64,000 nucleotides of DNA from Morchella semilibera (Eukaryota > Ascomycota > Pezizomycetes > Pezizales > Morchellaceae): positions 3,866,001 to 3,930,000 of the forward strand of contig WBVU01000004.1 of assembly GCA_009192285.1 (NCBI GenBank), given 5' to 3'. Under the pieces are notes generated by a model. The model saw only the letters and a list, made by a program, of their open reading frames with translations. It had not been told where the DNA came from and made no database searches. Below are positions 25,832-37,700 of this stretch, one piece after another; position 1 is the stretch's first letter; each line of letters opens with the position of its first letter. The position numbers were made by a program, and so were the translations under genes.

Positions 25832-28800
25832 ATCCCAAAAGTGGTGGTTATTTATTTGCGACGGCGTTTTTTTTTTTATATTTATCTATATTTTTATTCC
25901 TAAGGTATTTTTTCGTTTTTAGGGTAATATTGGCGATTCCCCATTGATTCTTCAATTTGGAAGTTGGATCCGAGGGCTCAGCTGGTAGTCAGCCCTAGTA
26001 GTGCTGACTGTGCATTGGTCTGCACCTTGACCTGTTCCGATGGTGAATGCTTCTGTTTGTTCTTGTGGGCCATTTTTTATGCAAACGATTAGACATAAGT
26101 TAGGTTGGAAAAAGTTTTTATATTTCGGAGGGCTTTTCTAGGCAAGAGTATTAGGGAGGACGGAATTCTTTCTGTTTCGTTACAAGGCGGTCAATTGTTA
26201 TTGAGAGTACCAAATAATACTTTCATACGACGTCACGACTTCATGAGGAGCATTCTGCCACTGGATTTTTCAGCAAGGGCGGTTATTACTAGCGTTAATA
26301 CTGTGTTGACGTATTTTCTTCATCATTCTTGAATTTTCCTGGTTATGGTCGCTTTTTAAATGCATTTTGGGATCATTTATCTATCTTGTGGGGAGGCCCT
26401 ATTTTCTCCTCTTTTTTCTCTTTTTCTCTTTTTCTCTTTTCTTTTCCTTTCCCTGTTAATCTGAAGCCTTGTGTCTCTTTTTTCTATTTTTCTTTCCCCC
26501 TATGTTCATGTGGTTCACTTTACTCGGAGTTTAACGGTTTTCCGGCGGAAGGTCCAGACTTATCCCGGAGCATTTGCACCGCATGTATTAAATTTTTATT
26601 TCAGTCCTATGAGGTTCAGCTCAGCAATAATTCCACAATAGAAACGAGTGTGCTATTATTTCTGCAGGGTATCGCTGTGCTGGTAGGGCAATAAGAGATT
26701 ATGTTTATAACCATGTAGTATAGTATCTGTGGATTCGCTACGCTATTCCCGCCAACGTACCAGTAATAGGGCAAGAATACGGTATTGGTACAGTATTCTT
26801 CCTACAGTGCCGGTTGGATTCTGTATTCTTCACTAGTATGTATTGCACGGCGCATCGACATACCCCTATCCTATGTAAGCAAGGAGGAATTATACTCGCC
26901 TGTTTTATTGAATCTGGGTCCATGACTGTAATTGGCTATGTACCTAAGTACATTTATAGTGTCGGTTATCATTCTCGAAATCATAGGATCCTTGCAAGTT
27001 TAAAGGTTTATCTGGGGATTCCGAAAACCCTATGGTAAATTCCAGACTCAGATGAATCGTATGCATTCTTAATTAGAAACGTCATCATCACTCAACCTTA
27101 ATTAGGTATGCCTATCCCCTGTAGACAGCTAATTGCTGTTCCGGTAGGAGGGTGGGAACGAGCCTAATACCCTGTACCATGGGTTATTCACCATATTCAC
27201 CCTTATATCTAACACTTTACAATGTGGCATATGGTTTATCGAGTATAGGTGATAACCTGATGCTCAACTCGAACATGAGACATTGAGTCTACAAGGCGTC
27301 GCGTTTATCAATACCACAATACCATCGGCATCAACATCAGCATCAGAAACATTACGCTACATAGCGTGGTCCTTGGTGCAGTACGTCTCTAGACCGAAGC
27401 TTGATACCTCTGTAGGAGGTAGCTCAGTGGGTAGAAGGAGAGTCTAGGGGTGAAGACAATTTGATCGATTGGAGTTTTTACCTACTCTTTTCTCATTTGA
27501 ACCATTAGGGGAAGATATATGCAGTCAATGGTAAATAATTAGAGCCCTAGATCATGATACAATTTACAACTATCACGAGTTCCCCTAGTCTCCACTTCTC
27601 GGTCAGGAGAAGTGTAATAATTACTTTCAGAAGTTAAGTCATCCCTGAAACAATTATGCTCACCCTAGATACATAACCACATATAAATTATACCAACACA
27701 ACTTGCAAGGCACCCAAGGCTCGTCGAGAACAAGCTGCATAAAAACATGTCGCCTGGAGATTAACCGATCAAACAGGTACAACCACGTTGCAGGTAGCCT
27801 GGGGACGAGTGATGTTTCGTGATTAATATATTTAGGTATGTAGGGAGAAACATGATTCGCTAATTTCAACTACACAACATATACATATGTCAGCCGTAAG
27901 CACCCCTTGCGGAGATGATGGGGAAATAAGGAGAATGATCTAGGTACATGTATTTACCGGAACCATGGGACTGAGGTCTCACTCGAGTACTTAGAGATCA
28001 TGGGGCATGTGGATGGTTAAGATGAAGGTCATGTTCCAGATCCAGTCGTTCAAACATAAGGAGGTCTTTTTACAGCCGAGACAATGTTCTACATGAGAAA
28101 GGATCTGACCGACCAAACTATCCCTTGAGTCGAATCATATCCTATGAACCGAGCTGTTTATGGCTAGTCATTTGTTTACACTCACGTGCAGGCTTGGCCT
28201 AAAAAGTCGCGCTCTCCCGATCAGCCCTAATTACATAAATAAACCTAACTCTCAACCTGGTTAGTCCCAAGCCTAGCCTAACAACAGCAGTTGTAGCAGT
28301 CACCAATGGTACTGGTGTAGGGTTTAACCCGGACCGGCCGGCCGGCGAGACCTCTAAAGTTAACTGTTACATCGGGATGCATACCGACGGGGCCGTAAAG
28401 CCATTCAGAGAATGCGCGCCGACTCCCCTGTGGGCCTGCTACATACCTTAGCTATTCCATATTGAAAAGTATGTGCTCTAACCCCGGTTTGTTGTCGTTC
28501 ATTGATAACGATTGGATGTCAACTCTTGACGTCATAAAGGCAAAACCCGCGAATCAAAGCCTGAGCATGTGTATGTACAAGGCACGCCTGGGACGGTTGA
28601 GAAGTTTACCTGAGTGGCAGTAGCGGTGCCTCAACGCAAAACCTAACTAGTAGTAACATGTACCCTACCATAAACACTATTACACTTTCGGATTCTCCTC
28701 AGCTACATGCGTCCTAACAACTTTTTAGAGTAACATCCCGCGTTTCATCATCAGGGCAATCCCGAGGTTTCCCCCCCCTCCCCGCAGAAGTGTTAGCTGG

Positions 28801-29841
28801 GTGGGTGGGGGTGAGGGCTTGTGACGCTTCCGTACTGGTTAGCCGTTGTTCTGGAAGATCGTGGAAGGAGGTGCTAGACGGGATTTTTGACAGGAATGGG
28901 ATGGAGAAACACAGGTTGGGCGTGGGTCGACTTTTACAGCCGACCAAAATGGTCATTCCCCAGGTTTCAACGTTTCAAATTGAAGGCAGCACCAGACACT
29001 GGAAGGTCAAAAGAGGAAGCACTCAAAGGTCTGCCTGCCTATGCAACAAACATCGCCCCCCCTCCTCATTGCTGTGCGTTATAATAACATTATTGGAGTT
29101 TCTTTTCTTTTCTTCTCATTTTTATTCTCTGATAAACTTACAGAGAAGAATAGGAAAAGGACAACCGCAACAGCGGGGTAAAGAAGAGAGCCCCCTCACC
29201 AAAAAAGAAAAAGAAAAAGAATAAAAGAAAAGAAAAGAAAAGAAAAGCTCAATAAAAGCATAAGGGTATAGGTATAATAAGAGAGGTTGAAAAAAGAAAC
29301 CTCTCCCCCGATAACCCGCTCCTTTTCAGCATGCTAGCGCTTGAATAAATTCGCCCGCCGTAGTCGATATAGTCGATATAATGAATTTTTTTTTTCTTAA
29401 AAAAAGGATGATCGCCGCCAATGATTTCCAACCAACCAATGATTCCCATTTCCATTTCCATTCCTTTGTAATGTAGTAAGTAGTAATTTTGTGATGGAGT
29501 AAAAAAAAAAAAATCGTAAAATAGATAATAAAAAATAATGACCACCTTTTTTGCCCATTTCTAGTAAGTAAGCTCCAATTTTATACAAACAGTAAAAGAT
29601 CACGATAAAACAAAACACCACCTTAAACATTATAGTGCGCCCATAGATAGATAGAGAAAAATGTCCCAATAGTGATAGGAAAATCGTTTTCAAACAAAGG
29701 AAAACAGAAAAAATAGAAACAAGAGTCATAAAGAGTGTCGTGTCAGTCATGCCATAAACATTATCCGGACCAGATGAAAAAAAGAGAGAAACCAAAACGC
29801 AAAGGAAAAAAAAAACTATACAAAATTGCTGAAAGAGAAGC
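25832..29841. other. Convergent intergenic spacer, no supported gene
   Basis: Between the 3' ends of the zinc-finger gene and the Ser/Pro-rich gene. There is a tRNA-like box A motif near 27419, discussed in the findings, an 8-bp hairpin (CACTTCTC/GAGAAGTG, 27592-27613) and a CCGGCCGGCCGG block near 28334. The 144-codon plus frame at 28790 ends in Lys/Glu low complexity and shows no domain. Confidence 0.45.
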
Positions 29842-31487
29842 TCATCGAGGCATGCTCCTCTCTGAGCCTCTTAAACTCCTTAGGCTGCCTGTTTCGCTCG
29901 CGCCCACTGGCAACACCGTCACAGGAATGAGGGTCTGCATACCCATACTCTCGCCGCCGGTACTGCCAACACTAACCGCCGAGGCGCCCGATGAACTTGT
30001 CTCGAGTCTCTCAAGCCCTGCAAGGCCCATGACCTCCACCCGCCTGGAATATTCCAGCACCTTCTTCGACTCTGCGATCCTGGCCCGCCACTCGGCTTCC
30101 TTGTCCTTGCGCTGTAGTTCGACGTTGCGCAGCTCCTGTGGGCTACTCCATCCGCTCTCGATCATGCACGAGTAAGCGGTGTCGTACGCAGCAAGATCCG
30201 CGTTCATCTCCTCGATCATGTCAGCGAGGGAGTCTGCCGTGACGGCCGTGACGGGTGCTGAGGGACGGCGCGGGGCTAGTGGAGTGGCGGGGTCGATACT
30301 GGGCACCTTCTTGTGGGTGTGGGCTGGGTGGGAGGTGATGAGACTGAGGGAGGTCTGGGATGCGGAGGCGACGGTGGGGGACATGAGGGGCGAGATTGTG
30401 GGGGGGTGGAGGGGTGAGGAGACAAGCTCGGAGGAGGGGATATGGGTGTTGTACATCTCGGGGAAGACGTCTGTTGCCGCTGTAAGTGGGGAGTGGACGG
30501 GGGAGACGGGGAAGCTGGTTGTACTGGTGGCAGCTTGGGGATGTGGGGAGATTGGTGAACTCGATGGGGGGCGGAAGAAGTCGTCAAAGGTGTCGTGTTC
30601 GTCTGGTGGGGGTGTGCCGGTGTAGTAATTGGGCATAGTCGAGAGTGCAGGCACAGGGGGCGCACTAGTGTTGGGGCCAGACAGACGGCGTTTGAACGAG
30701 GCGCGTATTTTGTATGGAACAACTTTGTTGAGGATTGTTGCAGCACGAGAACGAGAGGCCTCGCTGGCGGGGGATTGAGGCGCTGATGTAGGGGAAGAAG
30801 TGAAGCAGTCCGGGTCGATTATAAGGTCGTCTGACCCAGGATATGGTCTTTCGTCATCTGTGAGCACTCGTTCGTTAGTTGGTTGCACAAACAAGCAAAA
30901 TCGAACAAACAAAGAGAAAGAAAAAGAAAAAACGGGGTTTTTATTGAGGCAAACACACCATTGGAGGGAGGCGTGGGAGGCATTGGCGTCTGTCCATTAT
31001 GGTGATGACTGCCAGAGTGGTAGCGGGATTGATGGTACTCGTAGTTATATCCAGTTGCAACATGCAACTTCTTAGTCAGACGCATAGCCGACGTTTGCCT
31101 GCTAATGTCCTCCACCTCCGCATCGTCACCACCGTTAACGCTGACACCCAACCCGTACACAACTTCCAGCCTACCATCCTCATCGTGACCGCAGTCACAT
31201 CCCTCGTCATCGTGTTGTTGCTGCTTGTTCTGCTCCTCCTCGTCCTCCTCGTCCTCCTCTTTTAAGGTATCTACTGACCGAAACGGAAGCACCTCCGTGT
31301 GTGTTGAGTCTAGCGGCGAGTAGTGCTGCCTAATCTCAGCGATCATGACGGTACTGGGCGGCGACTTTTGCTTGTGCAGCAGCATGGCTTCGTAGGCGGG
31401 CTCGAGAGGCTGTAGCTGCGGTATCCCACGCCGGTCGGCGAGGCGGCGGGGAGATATGATTGGGTTGTAGTTTGTGTAGTATGCCAT
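29842..31487 (-). CDS. Uncharacterised Ser/Pro-rich protein with acidic and helical segments
   Basis: Model complement join(29842-30857, 30959-31487), 514 aa, one 101-bp intron (GTGTGT...CACAG). I do not recognise the family. The ordered N-terminus reads MAYYTNYNPIISPRRLADRR and QPLEPAYEAMLLHKQKSPPS. An acidic tract (KEEDEEDEEEQNKQQQHDDEG) follows near residue 75, then a basic patch VVPYKIRASFKRRLSG, long Ser/Thr/Pro-rich regions and proline motifs (PMPPTPPS). A predicted helical stretch near residues 390-460 (SLADMIEEMNADLAAYDTAY and ELQRKDKEAEWRARIAES) may form a coiled coil. No signal peptide or membrane segment. The long disordered parts suggest a regulatory or scaffold protein; this is inference. 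The 5' flank is unusually rich in microsatellites. Confidence 0.75.
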
Positions 31488-34400
31488 TGATTGACCTTGA
31501 TTATTATTATTATTTTTTATATATATCTTTAGTTCGAGTTTGTCTTGCTTTGTGTTGAAGTGTTTGTAGAAAGCTGAACTGCTGAGAGTTTGGTTGTTAT
31601 TGATGAATGGGTTGGCTGCTCAATTGGAGAAAGTATGGAGTGGGCCTGGTGGTAGATATGGACAGCGAAGAGGGGAATGACGGCGGTGGCCTGCCTTCTT
31701 TTCCTGCTTCCTTATTTCCTTTTTTCTCTAGATAGTAGTAGTTGTGGATGCTATTGCCGTGGTGGTATCTATTAGCAGCAAGCAAGCAAGCAAGCAGCAG
31801 CAAGCAGCAGCAAGCAGCGGTAGGTAGTTTAGATAGTAGCAGTAGCAGTGGTGGAGTTTCGTTGCTTTGCTTTTGCTGCAGACTTGCGTGGCACAATCAA
31901 GGTTGGGGGTGTGTGTGATGGTAAGTGGTGGTGGTGGTGGTGGTGGTGGTAGTGGTGGTGGTGGTGGGCTAAGTTAAGTACTTCCCACTGCGGTGCGGCT
32001 TGAACGTTTTAGAGCCGTCTCTGTCCTGTCGCGTAGGGTGGACCAACCAAATCCCGGTTTTAACCTCTGTCTTTTTTTTCCTGCTTTAAAGGGTAGGGTA
32101 GAGTAGATAATAGATAGACGAAAATCCGGGGCCGGAACTTCTTCCGGGGTTTGCGATAGGATAGGGATGAGTTATGAGTGGATTTTTGTAATGATAGCGG
32201 TCAGGCAAACAGTAGGTCAAGTGAGAAAGTAGGTGAGGAATATTGGAGTTTTTCCTTAAGGTGTCCAATATGTACTAGTACGGACTGGACTTGACTTAGG
32301 ACCGATGAGTTGATTCTCACTCCTGCTTCGCTCTCCCTCTCCCTAGCTGTGGGGGCGGGCGTGAATGTATATGTATTGTATTTTAATTCCTAGCCAGATT
32401 AATTGTAGTGGTGGTAGTGGTGGTGGTGGTGGTGCCGGGATGCGTGGGGGATTTAATTTTTTTTTAAAAACCACTTCATGGCTGAACGGGAAGAGAGGGG
32501 GGGGGGGGGGGTGCGGTGGGTGGAGGAAGAAGGTGAAGAAGATCAAGCAGAATAATGCGGGCTGGCTGACTGGATGGCTGGATGGCTGGATGATGGCTGG
32601 ATGATGGGCTGCTCATTCGGAGGGTAATGACCCAAAGCAGTGGATTTGGTGGTGGTGATTGTGATAGGCACAGTGGTTAATGAGAGAGATTCACGTTTAC
32701 ATTGTAGGCATTGTTTTATTTTATTTTTTGCATGTAGAAGCGCAAATTGAACCAGGAGGAGTAGGAGGAGGAGGAGGACAGTGAGTGCCTGAGTGAGTAA
32801 GTTTGCACCGCACCGCACCGCACCGCACCGGTCCGCATTGCGCTCTGCTCTGTCAGTGCACACTTTGGATCTTGAGTGAAACAGAAATCATTAGTGGGTG
32901 AATAATTTTTTTCTCTTTTGGAGGGTGGAGAGCGAGCACGTCACGGGTTTGCTCAAGGATATTGTTCTGCTCTGGCGAATTAGTATCCTGTTGAGAAAGC
33001 GTTTGTCTGAGTGAGAGAGAGAGAGAGAGAGAGATACGGTGCCAGACTGCCAGTACTGTACTTGTTGATTTAATGCTTATGCTATGCTATGCTATGCTAT
33101 GCTATGCACTCGTTCACTTCACTTCACACATTGCACGCACAGTTCCTCTAAACAGCAGTTACAGCATATCTTCTCCAGTCTCTGGATACAAAACGTGCCC
33201 TCTGGTACTGGCTCTCTTGATCCTCGGATGGCTATTGTCTGTATGCTTGCCTGTGGAGTACCTAGTACTGTAGTGGTAGCAGAAGCAGCAGAAGAAGCAG
33301 AAGCAGCAGCAGCAGCAGCAGCAGACAGTGCTCTAGCGTAAAGAAGCATGCGCTGCAGCAGCGTACAAAGAAGGTCGGGGGACGCGGCGCTGGGACGTGC
33401 GTGGGTCCGTGTGTAGTAAGTAGCTCATCATTCACCGGCACTTTGTTCTTTCTTCGTCATACCTACCTAGTACCTACTCTCTACGTCGGGAAGGAAGCAA
33501 TTAACGTACATACCCTAGATGCTCTCTACTCTACACTTAGCTTACTCTAGATGCTCTGCTCTACATACATATCTAGAAGCACATGTGGTGTCTCCCGCAG
33601 CATAAACAAAAAAAAAAAAAAAACAAGTTTCTTGAGGCTCATTTGATGGGGGTGGGGGGGGGGGGGGGGTAAGGTGCAAGAAACGAACGATGGTCACTGT
33701 GATTTTATTGCACCTCGTGAGTGAGTGAGTGAGCGAAGTGAGTCGTGTGGGTGATTCATGAGAAATTTTTTTTTTTCTCTCTTTCTTCCAGTAAGGAAAA
33801 GCAAATTCTAACCTGCCCGATCCCTCGCCGCTGAATATACTTGGTTGGATCACCCTGCTACCTGAGATTCTGTCTAACCTGACTGTCTACCTAGGATGAC
33901 AGGACAGATGGACAGATGGACAGATCAAGATTCCTAAATAGAAATATGTAGAGGGGAGAAAAAAAGAAGATAAATATAGATAGATCTAGACTTGGTAGAG
34001 TAGAGTAGAGCTTTACTCCACAGCTACATATACAGGTATAAGTACAGTATGTACATGTATGTAGCTACCCTACCCAGACTCGCAGAGTACTCGATAAGTG
34101 TAGACTTGTGCCTAGGGCTAGTAGAGCAGTACATGTGTACCACTAGGAAGAAGAGTTGTATGTCCTCTCCGCCAGTGCTACATACAATACACATGTTCCC
34201 ACCAAGTGTTTCTAGTTCTCTCTACTATACTTCAGACTGTGCGACTATTGCACCACCATGAAATGCTAACTCTAACTCTAAAAACACCACTCGAGTTAGA
34301 GTTTACCCTTCAAGTTACAGTTTATCAAATTACATATATCCACCACGTGTGAAAGAAAGTATGTACATGTATGTACATGTATTGTATTGTATACTACATG

Positions 34401-34700
34401 TATGCTACATACATGTACACAGAATTACATTGTATGTAGGTTAATCTCTTAAGTACATGTACTTTATCAATTAGATGAACACACTGGGTACATAAAGTAC
34501 ATACCATACATGCGACCGGGAGATAATCCCCAACATCGGCACCCAGCAGCGCGCAGCTCGTAAGGCTGTACTTACCGCCTACCTACTGTAGAGTACTGTA
34601 AATGTAATGTATGAACGAACGAAACCCAACTGCACGCCTACGTAGCTTGCAGTCGGTCAAGCAAGCAAGCAAGCAAACAATGCAATGTATAGGTTAGGCA
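31488..34700. repeat. Microsatellite-rich 5' flank of the Ser/Pro-rich gene
   Basis: Dense simple repeats: GCAAGCAAGCA/AGCAGC near 31775-31818, GGT repeats 31926-31968, GGCTGGAT repeats near 32570-32606, CACCG x5 at 32806-32830, GA repeats near 33015-33034, TATGC x5 near 33079-33107, AGCAGC near 33284-33324, an A-run at 33608 and a G-run near 33654. Open frames here are repeat artefacts. Tandem TACATGTA copies lie at 34050-34460. Confidence 0.85.
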
Positions 34701-37700
34701 ATATATTTTTCTTTGTGTGTGCCCCAGCATAAGTTCTCCACGACAACAATTGAAACAAAAAAAAAGAAAAGAAAAGAAAAGAGCGCAGCACAGAAACAAC
34801 AACCAACACAACAGTGTTTCTCTCTCCGACGTCGTCCGTCTTCCGAGGCACTGCTCTCTCGAGTCAAGAGGGATCAATTCAATTGCGCGCCTCCCTTTCT
34901 TCTCCTTCTTCCCCCCTTCTGTGGCTCCCGGAAACGGCTGAACTGAGCAATCCAGTAACCAGCTAGGGTCCATCCAGGGAAGGGGGGAGGGAGGGAGGGA
35001 AAGGGAGGCTAAACTCCTGCGCCCCAGACTACATCTAGTTAAACCCTGGGGTGCTGTGATGGCGCAAGGGTCAGCGCGCAGAGAAGAAAGAGAAGAAAGA
35101 AAGAGTTCGTGAGTTCGTGAGAACCGAAACCTACCTCTCTCTGTCTGGTGCATGTAGGTAGGTTGGTGGTATTCGTAAACAATCATCATTATTTCATCAC
35201 CCGGGAACCACTTCCTTTTACTACTACCCCTGCTCTATTCTCTACCTGTTGAGGCTCTCCTGTCCGTTGAAACGCCAATTTCCGACGTGCGGCGGCGGTG
35301 GTGGGGAAAACGAAAACAAAACCCAACTCGCATTGGCTAGCTAGCTGGCGCTTGGCCGGAACTCTTTTAGTATAACATGCAACGGACCTTTCAGCCTTAC
35401 AACGCAAGTACCACCTCTCGTATCTATATCTATCCGCTATAAGGATACCCTTTTCAAATCATTCATAAGCGGCCGAGGTGGAGTCGAGTAGTCCACCCTG
35501 TACTCTACACAGATACATGTACATGTAGATACCGCTAAAGAACGGAACTTCTCGGGCAAAGGGCCATGATCTACCCTGTAGACTGATGGCGGTAGTGTTC
35601 ATGGTCGATACTCTAGACCTTGAGGGAAAGCTCTGGAGTAGATGATTGTATAGTAGTGGCTTTTAGTGATTCTAAGAATATCCTTTTCACCACACATGAT
35701 GGCCGCCTATGTATGTATGGATGTACCAGCCGGTAGTTAGGGCTTCGGTATTACGAAATGCCGAGACCCGTTCTCTTATTACTTGTCAGTCAGTAGAGAG
35801 AGAGAGAGAAGCCTGTTCGTCGTGACTAGCTAGCAGCTGGACAGAATGGCCTAAAGAAAGAAATTTCCTGCCGAAACTCGATATCTATCACGGGGTACAT
35901 AGCAGTTTCGTCCCCACGAAAATGGCGGGTCGCGATCGTCCAAAAAAGTCCAGAGAGGTTAGAGCTTGAGGAAAAAACTCGAATAAGGATTTCTAGATCT
36001 TGCCATAATAGTATAACCTTATTGGTCGTATGATCTTATTGCTTGATCGTGGGTACAAAAAAAGAAGCTACATATAAACAGTCCAATTTAATCGGAAGCT
36101 CAAATCGATGGAAAGCCACTATTGAGATCCACCTGTGTTGGTCCTGAGTCGCGCGAGTGGCCGAGTGGGGGGGGGGGTGGGATTGAAGCTTTGAAGCGAG
36201 AGTCTTGACATGCTTCTTCTTTCTTTTTTTGGTATTTTAGGTCACAGGGGAAATTTAGAATTACATACAAAGAAACCTCACAGCATCGTGAAAGTCAGCG
36301 TCTTCATCGGCCGCTCACTCGTTCGCGTGGGGAACCAGGTCGCAGCGGTGATATCACGTGGAAACAGAAGCGGTAACAACTGCAAGTCTGTAACCGTGGC
36401 GTCTTTGTTTTGCGGGGAAAATGTTAGTTAAGGGTCCCCCCCCCCCACCACTACGACTATCACTACAAATTAGGCCAGGTACAATCTGGAGGAGGTTTAA
36501 TGTGTGTGACCGTTGAAACGATGTACCATATTGGATGGTTATTGTATTTTTCCGTGGATCCATGGAAGAAGTGGTACCGAGTACTTAATGTGAAGAAGTG
36601 AGCTTTCGGGTATGTATCCTGAATGCGACCAGAAAAAAGAAAATTTCTTTGGTGTTCAACATTGATGAAGGAAAAAGGAACATGTGTTTTCGAAAGAAAA
36701 GAAAAAAAATACGTCGTAGATTACCCAATTGCAATGGTTACTCGGGAATGGCCGAATTCCATCATTCACTGCTCAGGTTAGGGTTACCTACTCTAGAGTA
36801 GTAGATACTTTTGTTCAATCGACATCTGTTCACAAAAGCAATTGTTCTTGAGTGACGTACTGGCTTTTTCTTTCTTTCCTTTTTTTTTTTTTAATTTTAT
36901 TTCTTTTCTCATTTGGTACGGTATTCAGGTCATCAGTGCTCGTAAAACTCTGTAAACATCGTGCACAAAGGCTGGGGATTAACTAGAGTAGTTAGTCTCC
37001 AAAGTAAACGCAATTAATTAGAGTATGGTATTCCTTTACTTGTCACGATCACTATCAAAAATCACTACTAATGCTAAGTACCCCGCTCGTAGCCCGCAGT
37101 TTTTCTAATAAGTATTATGATTAGCGAGGTATAATATAATTTGTACTTTTAGAGTACGGATATTCGGAATTAGTTTTCCATCCAATGGTTTATTCTGTCC
37201 GGAGCCGTGACACCGTTAAACTAATATATGGAGACAGAGAGGCGCATGTTGTGTAATGTCACGCGTACAACAGTTGATTGATTGATCTTGATGATTGATA
37301 AATAGATAATCTAATCTCTCATAATCTATCTAACTCGTGGCATAGATCAGTTCTCGACCAAAAAATCTACCTACCTACCCATAGCTATAATAAGTAGATC
37401 TATAGCTATGTATAGTAGTAATCCAGACCATCGAGACCCAGCCCGGGTGTACGGGCCCGGGTTGGGTGATAAATTGTCATAAACCAGACCGATATTTACC
37501 GACATCTGCAACTGTTACCAGAGTAGTTAACATTCAATCATCAGTGGCTTGAGCTTGCATTGAGGTGAGGTAAATTTTTTAGTTTCTGAGCAGCTAGGCA
37601 TAAGGCATGTATTCACGGCCAACGCACGCTGTTTTGAAAGGGTGAGCTAGATTAGTTAGAAATACTTGGTATAGAAGGAACTCGAAATTCTTTATCGAGT

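Noticed and set aside
30179-30746. Long frames overlapping the Ser/Pro-rich gene
   Set aside because: Alternative-frame shadows with Pro/Ser or Gly/Glu bias; the chosen frame joins cleanly across the intron.
33073-33341. CTATG repeats and AGCAGC repeats read as a small protein or CRISPR-like array
   Set aside because: They are direct microsatellites without spacers; frames are repeat artefacts.
34638-35189. 183-codon minus-strand frame
   Set aside because: Ser/Leu/Arg/Phe-rich low complexity derived from purine tracts, no domain, no conserved motif.
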